Part shown: piece by piece, positions 1 through 10,800 of the stretch
Numbering within the stretch: the first letter of the stretch is position 1
How the letters are laid out: each line of letters starts with the position of its first letter
NCBI GenBank assembly: GCA_030737835.1
Contig: CM060849.1
Location: 14,861,216 to 14,925,215, forward strand
Direction: 5' to 3'
DNA length: 64,000 bases
DNA from: Acorus gramineus
Taxonomy: Eukaryota > Streptophyta > Magnoliopsida > Acorales > Acoraceae
Position numbers and translations under genes: made by a program
The notes under the pieces: generated by a model
What the model was told of the DNA's origin: nothing
What the model saw: the letters and a program-made list of their open reading frames with translations, nothing else
Databases searched by the model: none

Positions 1-318
1 TAATGCCCTTCTGAACTATGGAACCAAAATGCTTTCTAAATGCTACTTTCCCATGGACTCTAAATCTGACCCATTGCATAATATTCCATTTTAAGATGAT
101 TTGTTCCTTCAGTTTTTGCTTCTGAGGAAAAAAAATATAGGTGATATGATAAAGCTCAGATGCACCTGTGTTTCATCCTAAGATCAAATCAATGTGGGAA
201 CCCTATCCACACAAAGGAATCTCTCATCATTGCAATATCATAGCTAATGCACCAGCCGGGAATCGAACCCGGGTCTGTACCGTGGCAGGGTACTATTCTA
301 CCACTAGACCACTGGTGC
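1..318. repeat. Segmental duplicate A (identical to 2861-3178)
   Basis: All 318 bases at the window start recur without a mismatch at 2861-3178 (offset 2860). The repeat contains tRNA-Gly copy 1 and continues off the left edge, so its true left end is unknown. Perfect identity implies a very recent duplication, gene conversion or an assembly artefact. Confidence 0.9.
248..318 (-). tRNA. tRNA-Gly (anticodon GCC), copy 1
   Basis: Read on the minus strand, the 71 bases fold as a complete tRNA-Gly. The acceptor stem GCACCAG pairs with CTGGTGC and is followed by discriminator A. The anticodon loop is CTGCCAC, giving anticodon GCC. The T arm and B box contain GGTTCGATTCC, and the D arm contains the A box. 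It supplies glycine for GGC/GGU codons. It lies in a duplicated unit (see repeats). Oddly, the nearest T4-or-longer Pol III stop on the minus strand is the A8 run at about 128-135, over 110 bases past the 3' end. The tRNA sequence is identical in all three copies. Confidence 0.95.
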
Positions 319-377
319 TTCTTGTTTTAATTTTTGTGATAGTTTATCATCCTTGCATTTTTTTTAATTCTCTTCAG

Positions 378-452
378 AATAGGCAGCCTGAAGTACCCAA
401 TAACTGGACAACAGCCTCATTCATGGAAGAACACAGTCTGATTCAAAACAAG
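378..452 (+). other. Exon-like 75-nt block, copy 1 (unassigned)
   Basis: The block is preceded by TTCTCTTCAG (pyrimidine tract plus AG) and followed by GTAATC, the form of an internal exon. Its open frame reads 25 codons starting NRQPEV and ending SLIQNK. A tandem copy at 813-887 keeps the same length, frame and splice-like borders. I do not recognise the peptide and see no partner exons nearby, so it may belong to a gene off the left edge or be a gene relic. Confidence 0.3.
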
Positions 453-687
453 GTAATCTGCTGCAGAACTTGTAGCATGAATCGTGTAAGAATTGAAGTA
501 CATTCAATTCATTCAAATGTGTACTCTTTACAAAAGAATTATATGCTACTGTTTTTGCTTCTGGAAAAAAAATATATGGATGATATGATAAAGCTCAGAT
601 GCGCCTGTGTTTATCCTAAGATCAAATTACTGTGGGTAACCCTAACCACATAATGGCATATTTCATCATAGCAATATCAATCAATAA

Positions 688-758
688 TGCACCAGCCGGG
701 AATCGAACCCGGGTCTGTACCGTGGCAGGGTACTATTCTACCACTAGACCACTGGTGC
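688..758 (-). tRNA. tRNA-Gly (anticodon GCC), copy 2
   Basis: This 71-nt gene is identical to the copy at 248-318: same acceptor stem, GCC anticodon and GGTTCGATTCC B box. It sits exactly 440 bp from copy 1 inside a diverged tandem duplicate. The flanks differ at many positions while the tRNA has no differences, which suggests the gene body is under selection or homogenised. The nearest A-tract that could act as a minus-strand terminator is the A8 run at about 564-572. Confidence 0.95.
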
Positions 759-812
759 TTCTTGTTTTAATTATTATTTTTACAGTTTATCATCCTTGCA
801 TTTTCTTTACAG

Positions 813-887
813 AATAGGCCGCCTGAAGTACTCAAAATGTGGACAACAGACTCATACATGGAAGGGCACAATCTGATTCACAACAAG
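813..887 (+). other. Exon-like 75-nt block, copy 2 (unassigned)
   Basis: Tandem copy of 378-452. The acceptor is TTTCTTTACAG and the donor is GTAATC. Its 25 codons begin NRPPEV and end NLIHNK. It differs from copy 1 at about 11 of 75 bases, nearly all changing the amino acid, yet with no stop or frameshift. At the third repeat the matching position (about 3230-3250) has a TTTTCAG but the exon itself is destroyed. Confidence 0.3.
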
Positions 888-889
888 GT

Positions 890-2860
890 AATCTGCTGCA
901 GAACTTGTAGTATGAATTGCGTTAGAAAGTATTTTTAATTGTTTATGACTACAAAGTTATAAATATATCTCATTGATTTTAGTCTTATTGAGCAGTTGTT
1001 GCTTCTCTTAATATGCAAATGAGCTCTGTATGACTCAATGAGCATAAATTTCTTGAAGCTATGTCTCAGACTTTTATTCTTATTGGCATTATATAGAGTT
1101 TCTGGACATCACCATTTTCTTTTGTGCATTCATTGACAACTAGTAGGTTATTGTATCACATGAATTCTTCGAACCTTGAGTTCTGAACTGTCATTTGAAG
1201 TTGTGCTCTGTGAGACACTTGATTAAAATGAATTCCTGTTAGAATGCTTGAATTTGACATTAAGAAAACTGAAAAACTAGCCCAAAATAGAAGGATTAAT
1301 CATTTCGTAATTCACTATCATTACAATAGGTCTTGCAAGTTCTTTAGTTATGGTTGGCTAATTTAATATTCCATAATTTCTATGTAATCCAGAATCATAA
1401 TTCGTTGGTCTTTGATCTTTGTGACACTCCAACTAAACAATTATGATATATTAGTTGATCAACTGAACGTGATGATGAGGAAAGGACTGAATTCATTCAT
1501 CATAGTGATGATGATAGTTGTCATAAAACAATTTTGAAAAATACAATCAAACTTAAAAGTTAAATAAGATGGTCCAATGCCAATGCATTACATCATCCAA
1601 TTATTGAAAATTTGTAGTAGTAGAAATAGCTTATTGAAAATTTCGTAAGTGAAATCCAAACAGGTATCATATAATGACAAATTAATAACTAATATGAACA
1701 TTGAAATCCTAGACTTGCTGCTACTTGACCTTTTAGAAATCTTATACATGGGAAGTCTAGGCTTGGAAATAAGTAATCTCTTTGCCAGTGACAAAAATCT
1801 TTATATCTTGACTTATTCTGATGCACCAGGCTCTATTAATCTTTTTTTTTTTTTTAGGCAAAACCAGGTTCTATAATTAAAACTTTATTCCCTCAATAGT
1901 AGGTATGGTTTCTTGTAAAAGACAAAAGATCCAATCTTGCAAACAGAAAAACAATGCAGAGTTCTTAAATAGTTGTATGAGTAAATCATGAGTACGACTT
2001 CCTCCATGCCTTTCAGAAAGAATGATCCAATTAAATCTGAAAATATTAAACACAATGATGGATATTTTAAGGTTCAAGATTTCCTATTTAGGAAAAATAT
2101 AATATTAATAGAAGTCCAGAAACATAAAGAAAAGCTGCAGTGGACAAACATAAGACAGAATGATGTGGCACTGTGCACTAGACTTTCCCAGTTTAATAAC
2201 TGAAACCAATTTAATTATCTAAAGTTTGTAGATCAAATGAATAGGTGAATTTTGTTCTTAATATTAGTCTACAATTACTCTCTAGTTTATGCTTGATTAT
2301 TCTCCGAGACTTGGAAGATTCAACATACTGGTAATGCCTAAAATCCCTGCTGCTTGTTGGTCGAGCTGTCCGTTGGTGACTTAATTTTTAGGGAATAATT
2401 TTGGGATGCTGATACAAAGTATGTTAAAAATACAAAAAAGATATGCATTTTCATTAGATGAATATATATCAATCCAAAACATTTTTGGGAACCACAAAAG
2501 TGATGGTAGGAATGATTGTCCTAACATTTTCCATACTATTTATATGACCGTCTCCGTGGTAGCAATAATGCAATTATTAGATGTGTGTCACTGCAATTTT
2601 GTGCAACTCGTGATTGACTGCGAACAGTCTGAGATTTTCCATACTTTCATCTGAATTTTTTTTCTTTCTATTTTCACAGTTGCAAACATCAATTGCATGA
2701 TATTCCATTTTAAGATAATGATGAGGATAGCAGGTTACAATGTGGAGAATGCAAAGGGGAATTTGTTCTCATTGTTGACTAAATACATATATAAATAGGT
2801 GATATGATAATGCCCAGATACCAGCACTATTGCATGTAAGGATTGTGTTTAATAATAGGA
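890..2860. other. AT-rich spacer, no gene seen
   Basis: Short ORFs only, with no recognisable domain, tRNA or clear terminal-inverted-repeat element. The string ATATTCCATTTTAAGAT at about 2700 also occurs in the 1-318 repeat, so a further decayed copy of that unit may begin here. Confidence 0.5.
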
Positions 2861-3178
2861 TAATGCCCTTCTGAACTATGGAACCAAAATGCTTTCTAAA
2901 TGCTACTTTCCCATGGACTCTAAATCTGACCCATTGCATAATATTCCATTTTAAGATGATTTGTTCCTTCAGTTTTTGCTTCTGAGGAAAAAAAATATAG
3001 GTGATATGATAAAGCTCAGATGCACCTGTGTTTCATCCTAAGATCAAATCAATGTGGGAACCCTATCCACACAAAGGAATCTCTCATCATTGCAATATCA
3101 TAGCTAATGCACCAGCCGGGAATCGAACCCGGGTCTGTACCGTGGCAGGGTACTATTCTACCACTAGACCACTGGTGC
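2861..3178. repeat. Segmental duplicate B (identical to 1-318)
   Basis: Second copy of the 318-bp block, ending exactly at the first base of the tRNA. Beyond it, 3179-3240 is only loosely similar to the copy 1 flank; both keep the string TTATCATCCTTGCATTTT. Confidence 0.9.
3108..3178 (-). tRNA. tRNA-Gly (anticodon GCC), copy 3
   Basis: Third identical 71-nt tRNA-Gly(GCC). Its whole 3' flank (2861-3107) is base-for-base the same as 1-247, but its 5' flank (from 3179) differs from that of copy 1. The switch from perfect identity to divergence therefore falls exactly at the 5' end of the tRNA. Like the others it lacks a nearby oligo-T terminator. Confidence 0.95.
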
Positions 3179-3240
3179 CTGTTGTTTTATTTATTCTCTT
3201 TGTAGGTTATCATCCTTGCATTTTGTTGAAAAAAATCTTT

Positions 3241-5086
3241 TCAGAAATATAAAAATAATATTTTTTTTTTGTATGGTTCACCAGGATAAATAATTGATAT
3301 ATGATTTTTTATATGATAACTATACCCTACATAAATTGTTTATATTTTTTAATAAGTGTGAGAAATGTGTGTATAATATGATAGATGTGATATTTTTTTT
3401 TGTGTACGTGAGAGTGTTAAATGAGATAATTTTTTCAAAATAACATATAATAGTATGTTTATCCATTGACAGATAAACTATGATAAACAATCTAGCATCC
3501 TCTAGAATAATTATCAGATATATTTTTTGTTTATCCATACATGCATAGCTATCAAGATTTATTTTTCTAAAACAATTTTTTTTTCTCTTTGTTACGTTTT
3601 ACTCTCCCTTATTTTTCGGTTGTGCTTGACCCCAAATAGAGGTTAAAACGCATATAACCATTGTCTAGACTCGAGGAGCATCAATTTCTTTCTATGAAGC
3701 TGAATGTCTCATAAACACATTTCATTTATCACATATCTTTGCATCTATACTTTGCCATTCCATTGCGGGACTTTGGATTGCGATACTCGTAGAACGTGAT
3801 TTAATTGATTTTTGCGACATTGATAATAGAAGATGTAATAACAAATATATATAAGTAATCAAAACTATTTCATACTGGTCATATAGGTCGGCAAAATTCA
3901 ACTATTCAAAGTTCTCATAAACTGACCCTGTCATGTTGCCTATCACGATGTTTTAATTACAGTTTGAGTGTTATTCTTCATGAAGTTCATGTGACTGATG
4001 GTTGCACTAAGTTGCATAACCATAGTATCCGATTCATTTTGTTTATTTTTTGTACAATCCGCAGCATTCATGTTAATCTCTGGCGTTGATGGTTTAGGAG
4101 AGGGTTCATGTCATTTGAGTTGTTCATCATGAAATTAAAGGGTTAAAAATATATTTGTTCCTGCAAACATGACACGTGTAAGTTCATGTCAAAGTTGGGG
4201 TAGACATACAAATTCCTGAAAATTCAAAAAACCCAAATACATCATTGTCAAAAAAATGTTTATCTTGATTCAACTTATCATAGTTAACCCTAACCTAATA
4301 TGAAATAATTGAACTACTCTTAACTTTAAAATTCCCTTTAAGAAAATATAAAATAGTGATAATGGGAAATTTGATCTTTTATAGGGACAACATGACTACA
4401 CAAATGCATGGAGATGGAATGTTATGGGAATATTGCCATCATTTTGGATGGAAGATTTATCTTAGGGATAATATTTGGATATTTTTTAGTTTTTATAGAT
4501 TCATACGGGTAGTCGACAGATTTATGTAAATTTTCACTTATGGATTATGATGGACATCTTCAAATACTTACTTTTAGATTTTTAATATAGATTAAACACA
4601 AATTTATCCAACATAACTAACGTGGGAATTATTATACGAAAAATATCATTCATATAAATAACAAATTAAGAACTTAAATATTCAAATTCAACACAGTTAT
4701 CCGTATCGAATACTTAATGCAATTTACCTAATAAATATCTTCATATATTTGAAATGCATACCATTACAATGTCATCATTAGAAAACATCATTTTTAACTA
4801 GATAATTACTGCATTAGTTCACCATCAATAGTGGTGGATCATATGATCACGCTTCCTCTTCTTCATGGACATCTTCCTTTTTAAAAGATATGATAAATAA
4901 AACATAAAGAAACACCATAAACCAAATAATATAAGATTAACATATATTTAACTATCATAAAATTCAGGTTTTACAAAACCATAATGCATAATAACTAATA
5001 TAAAAGCCATCAAATTCAAGATTAGACAACCATAATACATAATAATAGTTCACACTTATACCGTTAACTGAAAATTTTTAAAAGAG
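3241..5086. other. AT-rich intergenic DNA, nothing recognised
   Basis: Long A/T runs and no supported coding exon, RNA gene or repeat boundary on either strand. Confidence 0.5.
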
Positions 5087-5461
5087 TCACTCAATTATCC
5101 CTAGCTTGAATAAAATCCATCTCTTACGCTCCAAGGGTGTCATTTTGACGAAAATTTCCCTCATGCTTCGATTTTTTAAAAGATCAATTGATTTAAAAAG
5201 AGTGGTTTCATCCAGATCTGGCATTTCTTTTATGGCATTCCAACAATCAAATGATTTATCCCTCTTCTCCATCAGAAGCAGCATATGTTCGAAGCTTGTT
5301 GCAATTCGATCAAGCCCACGGTTCAATGTAGCCAGTAATTCATCACTTTCATTTTGGTTCCATTGACCATAAATTCCTGTGGTCTCGATATTGCTTTTTC
5401 CTTTGCTTTTGTTTTTGTCTTTTTCCATTCGATGAGCTTGAGACTCTCTTCCTATATCCAT
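5087..5461 (-). pseudogene. C-terminal fragment of a PIF/Harbinger-type Myb/SANT-like protein
   Basis: This 124-codon minus-strand frame has a basic linker (MEKDKNKSKGKS), then CWNAIKEMPDLDETTLFKS and the tail FVKMTPLERKRWILFKLG. The pattern of AI-x-PDLD, then an alanine/leucine helix, then F-K-M-(S/T)-P-xx-R-xx-W-I is what I know from the C-terminus of plant Myb/SANT-like proteins encoded beside PIF/Harbinger transposases (and their domesticated relatives). The N-terminal Myb/trihelix half is not visible upstream (above 5461), where the DNA is AT-rich with stops. It is probably one exon of a decayed transposon gene; a last exon of an unusual live gene is less likely. Confidence 0.55.
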
Positions 5462-6433
5462 TTTCCAAATTAATCAATTTTAGAAATAAAAATAATAATT
5501 ATAAGACACAAGAAATATAGAGATCCAAACAAATTCAGCAAAAATGATGGCACCAACAGGGATAAATCCTTAACGAACTAGTTTATTTAAACAATGGTTA
5601 AACATAAATGCATTTCATACAAGTATATGACACATGAAACAATCAGTAAAGCTAAACAATGTCCAATATCTATCAAACCAAGAGAAAAAAAATTCTTCTG
5701 TAACATACCAATACAATTTATCAAACTTTTAACGTTCCAAACTTCAATGTCAAACTGTTATTTTTTATATATTTATTTCGATTATCGTTATCTGAGCCCC
5801 CTCCTCTAAATAGTTTTCTCTCTCAACGTCGTTTTTAATGATTAAAATAAATTATTTTTCATGATAATCAATCAATGTAAAATAAAATAGAGAAATAAGA
5901 GTACCTTCTCTAGGGAAAATCCACAATGAGCCTACCCAATTTTTTTAAAAGAGAAATTTATAATATTTTATAAAGGGGATGAATGAATTTAATAAGAAAG
6001 ATGATAAAATAAAAGAAATATATTTTTTAAAAATACTGGTGGATTATATTACTTAAAATAAGATAAAATAAAAATAAAATCATACATTATATTACTTAAA
6101 ATAAAATGAAATAAAAGTAGACATTATAACTATTATACAGAAAAAGAAACATATGAAAGACAAATCAAATCAAATCATACATTATAGAGTTATCATATAA
6201 TCAATTAAATGATAAAGAAAAAATATCTTTTAAAATAATGGTGGATCTAGGCATATAATAATAATAATAACAATAAAAATAACAATAATAATAATAAAAT
6301 GATTGCTTGCAACACAAGCAAATCCACAACTCTCATACATTTCATCAAACATTGAGGTAATAACACAAGCAAATCCACAACTTTCAGACATTTCATCAAA
6401 TATTGAGGTAATAACAATATTTCATACACATAT
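5462..6433. other. AT-rich spacer with a TAA microsatellite and a 51-bp tandem repeat
   Basis: About 6256-6299 is an imperfect (TAA/CAA)n microsatellite. It is followed by two 51-bp units, 6311-6361 and 6362-6412, both starting AACACAAGCAAATCCACAAC, with a few differences. No gene is supported. Confidence 0.6.
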
Positions 6434-6542
6434 TGAACCTCCTCTTGGTACGATGAGAGATGTGCCCCTTCTTTAGTGAGGGGACTTGGGTTTAAGTCTT
6501 GCCGGCTGCTGATAGGGGAATATTTGACAAAGAAAAAAAAAA
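6434..6542 (+). mobile_element. SINE-like retroposon, copy 1
   Basis: A roughly 109-bp element starting TGAACCTCCTCTTGGT and ending in an A-rich tail. An internal GGGTTTAAGTC resembles a Pol III B box. It aligns along its length with the element at 36517-36646. The flanks TTCATACACATAT (6421-6433) and TTCATACATAT (6543-6553) look like a slightly decayed target-site duplication, as expected for LINE-mobilised retroposition. The family name is unknown to me. Confidence 0.6.
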
Positions 6543-6553
6543 TTCATACATAT

Positions 6554-7559
6554 ACACATTCATCAAAATAAAAAAATAAAAGTTACGTTTTGTAAGAAAA
6601 AATAGATATGAAATCATAAATAATTGGAAAAATTTTATGAAAGACATGAAATGCAAAAACCAACATCCATAAAAGACACAAAAAATGGAAAAAGTAGAAA
6701 AAGAAGAAAGTTTTGTGCAAAAGAAGATGTTCACCATGCCACCGCTTAGGCTCGTCTAGCCGCTCAGATAACTATGAACCCGATACACTGATATAATGTA
6801 ATATCATAATATATAAAACCTTTGTTAAAAACACAAAGGTTGTGGTGTTGTATTGGAGATGAGAATATAAAAAAGATTGAGTGTATCAACACACTTAACA
6901 AATTTTGATAACATGTATCTTACTATATATTTTATTTAATATAAAAGCATGTATTTTAATGGGAGAATGATTTTTAAAAAAAATTAGAAAGATTTAGACT
7001 TCAAATAAATAACATGTGTTCTTGGTTTTTTTTTTTTTTAGGCCTGCAGAGGGCTATTATATAACATGGGCATAAAACTCATAATCAGGAAATCATGGGA
7101 CGAAAGCAATGCTCGAAACTTTGGACTCCCTTTAGGTGGAGAGTGCCCTCTATCACCTAGCTCGGCGAGGGTGTGGCTTTAATGAATAATAATGACATGT
7201 GTGTTGCTACTTGGAAAAGAAAACAGTATTGGCGCGCCATCAACCTCACCTCATTTCATGGATAACTTAGCTCCCCTGTGGATGTAAAAATAAGAGATAA
7301 TGGAAAAAAATATGATTAAAATATTATTTATTTGTAAAATATAAAATATTATAATTATATTAAAATATATAAAAATAAACTAATATTAATATTTTAAAAT
7401 TTTTAAAACTGTATTATTTTATTTATTTAAAAAAAACTCATATATCAAATCACATTACCTTTCACGTTAATTTTATATTTTTTATAAATTATTTTTCACT
7501 TCTCATTAATCAAATAACAAAAGTTTAACAGTAGAACACAGGTCACTGTGTGAGTTATA
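6554..7559. other. AT-rich spacer upstream of the DnaJ gene
   Basis: No gene is supported. The tract contains a T14-type run at about 7026 followed by moderately GC-rich DNA (7040-7180) that I cannot assign. Confidence 0.4.
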
Positions 7560-7735
7560 CAGCTCCCAATAACTTATACGATCCCTCATTTTTTCGTATT
7601 TAAGTTTTAGTCTCCAGATTTAAATAATAGTTCCTTTTTAGTCCCTGAGAGGGACCTATCCATAAATTATTTAATTTTCTTTTTAGTCTTTGAGAGGGAC
7701 CTATCCATGAATTATCTTTTAAAAACTTATATTGT
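7560..7735. mobile_element. Truncated MITE of the AAGTCC foldback family
   Basis: The strings GATCCCTC, TTCGTATTTAAGTTTTAGTC, AGGGACCTATCCATAAATTA and AGGGACCTATCCATGAATTA match, in order, the interior of the complete copies at 44852-45124 and 59168-59472. The outer TIR segments are missing. It ends about 65 bp upstream of the DnaJ TATA box, so the insertion shaped that promoter region. Confidence 0.65.
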
Positions 7736-7801
7736 CACTCCCGATCCTCAAATATCACCCCTCTGCCACCAGCCGACGAATTTCGTCTGATGGGACTGTA
7801 C

Positions 7802-7808
7802 TATAAAA
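7802..7808 (+). promoter_or_regulatory. TATA box of the DnaJ-domain gene
   Basis: TATAAAA lies 52 bp upstream of the chosen ATG at 7854. Initiation about 30 bp downstream would exclude the ATG at 7809, which overlaps this box, and leave a short leader before ACAATGG, a good plant start context. Confidence 0.55.
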
Positions 7809-7853
7809 ATGGGTCATAAAAATCACCCCCTCCGAACTTCCGACCACACAACA

Positions 7854-10800
7854 ATGGCACTCTCCGCCAACAGAGACACCCAGTTATGGCGGAACCCCCT
7901 CCACCGGACGAGTCATCATCACCAGCTCAGCACAGCATCACCGCCAGACCTCGGCGAGGACGGGCTGAACGCGTACCAGGTGTTGGAGGTGTCGGAGACG
8001 AGCAGCTCCGCCGAAATCAAGGCCTCGTTTCGTAGGCTGGCCAAGGAGACCCACCCGGACCTCTCCGGATCCCGCGGCGTTCCCGGCGACGCCGCCTCCC
8101 GGAGGTTCCTCCGCGTTCTCGCGGCTTACGAGGTATGCCTTGAATTCCGTGAATATAGTCTTCCTGATTACATTATGACTGAATTAGGTCTCAATTTGAT
8201 AAAAAAATTTGCAGATCCTATCAGATTCTAAAAAAAGGGCACATTACGACAGTTTTTTGTTGTCTAGAATTCGAAATCAGTCAGTAGAAGGTGTTGTTAC
8301 GCATAAATTCTACTCGTCCGTGGCGATTACAGAGGATCAAGAAGTCGTAGAATGGTTGGGATGGTATAGGTTCGCCATTAAAGAAATTGCTCTGCACGAT
8401 AAGGTCGCGGAAGGCACGGGCTACTTAAACACGATCGAGAATGAATTTTACGCGGCGATACGGATGGCTTATTATGGTCCGTTTGTCGAATCGATGGATC
8501 TTCTTCCGGATTGTTTCGAAGCTGAAGAGAGGTCTGCTTGTGAGACTGCAGAGGTTTTGCATTTGGTTTCAGGGCGTGATCTTTTTGGGATTGTTCGCTT
8601 AGTTGATCGGGTTCCTGAGTTGCCCAACGTGCGGTTTGAACAATTAAGTTCTTCTGATTGCGTGGGTTCTGTTGAACATTCTCAGTCTCCGGTGTTTCCA
8701 TCGTCTAAGCAGCAAGTGAAATATCAGACTGACTTTGTATCAGATGTTTATGGAAATCTAGAGTTGCATATTTCTGGAAGAGTAGTCGCCACTGCAACTA
8801 GAACACCTCCAAAAAGGCTGTGTCATGGGAATGACAAAACGGGTTCTCAAGATCTTATACATGTCTTCCTTAGCTCTAGCAGGGATTACTCGCAATCTCT
8901 TTCAGCAAGTGAGGCAGGATCAAGAATTCTATTGGGGACTATAAGTGGGTTGGGGACCAGCGCAGATGAGGGATCCTGCTTCGTATGTGATCGCAGCGGT
9001 ACAAAAACTCATGTGATATTGAAACATAGAACATTACTGGTTTGTATTCATAAGTTTAACTGTGCATTTTGTTTTTCTCCAAATATGTGCATAGCTTTTA
9101 AATGCGTATTTATGTGCTTTCCAATTTTCAGTTGTGATCCCTTTCTTCTATGAAATTATATTTAGTTCTTTGGTTAGACACCTATTCAGTAGATTTTTTT
9201 ATGTGGTTCACCCTGATGTTGCGCTCGATTATTGGAGAAAGTAGCACAGGAATTGATGCTCAATCTTCGAATGGCTAGATGAAAGTTAACATTGAGTTAC
9301 CTACCCTTGCTAGACCCAGTGATCGCCATAAGGCTTTAATCATTGGGCTTTCCAGTCAAGAGAATTCCAATGACATGAACACAAAACATCATAACTGTCA
9401 AGTTGCCCAACTGTGCTACACCTGCCAACACGTAAACCTTTTAAAATATTAGAACTTTGAAGGGTGTCAGTTACCCTCGATGTATACAAGAGTCTAACCA
9501 TCAGTTTTCATCGACTAATGTAGTTACAATCTACAGAGTCAGATTCCAACTGAACTAGATGCTAGGGCAACCTTGAAAGTTTTAAGAAAAAAATTATATA
9601 TACAATGGCTAAAAGAGGGAAACCATCGATCAAACTAACTCAAACCTGAGGCAATCTCATGCTTTGTTGCTAAGCAGTAGCAAAAGTAACCATGGCCCGG
9701 CCGTCTCAGAATTAATGCAATTCCATGTTTGTTTGGGAGACGGTTCAAAAAGAGAAACCGTCAGGCATGCTCACTCAGCAGTAGTTACAATATTTTCTAA
9801 GTTGTTAGAGAAGTTTATAGAGCTCTTCCAACTTGTATTTTTCTGCTTACAATTAAAATAAGAAGAAGATCTTCTCTTTTTTTGACAATCTCTCTTTTTA
9901 CTGTTCCATCAACGACAACGCCACATTATATAGTATTGGAGTTCAAATTTTGATCGTGATGGGTGAGATCAAAAAGAGATCACTGATAGTGAGAGGATGA
10001 GGTGACACTATATACACTGACATCAATCAAGATTGTGGAGATCCAATAAGCTGACAAGGATAGTGGGGAACCTCGTTATGACTGTGGAATATGAACCCAA
10101 CCCTCAGAAACATGCATTAGCACATCGATAACATCACAACGATATCTAACTATGGAGTGTTTAAACACCTCAAGGCTCAAAAGGTGGAACTCAGCCTCAT
10201 GAGGAACCCAAGAACCCACGAACGAGGGAGGACGTCAACAACCACCAAAAGTTGGTCCTGTCGCAACTCTATACAAACTAAAGTCAACATCAAAATGATT
10301 GGTACCAAGCTTCTCGAAGGCCAGCTCACGGGCAAGGGAGGGGTCTTTCATGCCATGCCTGAGACCAGTTTGCAAAGAGGAATCATCTTAATTTTAGCGT
10401 GATTTGAATTTCATGCAACTAGGGAGAAACTTCAAAGCCCCCTACCCGGCTACCCTTAGTCTTGGAATAGTTTAGATGAGGATGTAATATGATGTTTTTC
10501 TATATAGGATTCAATTTCACCTGTCTCTCAACTTGATCTCAGTTTCTTTCAGAATGTAAATCTTAATTTATAAGTTTGGAACAAGAAACATTTGCTTTGA
10601 TGAAAGAATCTTTGAATTTTTTCAAGTTAATGGGTATGTTGTGCGGCCACAAATTAGTTAATTGTGAAGCTGCATGTAGTGGTTTAACAGCTTATTTTTT
10701 AGTGTGCCTACATAATTTTAGGGACTGTCCTGTTATAAAAGTTAGAACTTGATTAGTTATATTCAAAACAACATACCAATCAATCCCAATTTTGGATCTT

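Larger units (their letters stand above)
105..925. repeat. Diverged tandem duplication, period 440 bp
   Basis: Unit 1 (about 105-485) and unit 2 (about 545-925) align with a period of 440 bp. Each holds, in order, an A-rich stretch, a conserved AAGCTCAGATG string, the minus-strand tRNA-Gly, then a plus-strand 75-nt exon-like block followed by GTAATCTGCTGCAGAACTTG. Flank divergence with an invariant tRNA shows this duplication is older than the 1-318/2861-3178 event. Confidence 0.8.

Noticed and set aside
168-817. Open frames containing APAGNRTRVCTVAGYYS (168-653, 632-817, and again 3028-3252)
   Set aside because: The peptide is simply the antisense of tRNA-Gly(GCC), a common false ORF.
7809-7853. 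Upstream in-frame ATG adding 15 residues to the DnaJ protein
   Set aside because: The ATG overlaps the TATA box, so a transcript starting about 30 bp downstream would not contain it; the ATG at 7854 has the better context.
9960-10400. GC-richer stretch with an open frame in DnaJ intron 2
   Set aside because: No recognisable domain in any frame, no suitable splice phase, and the DnaJ frame joins perfectly without it. Possibly an old transposon.
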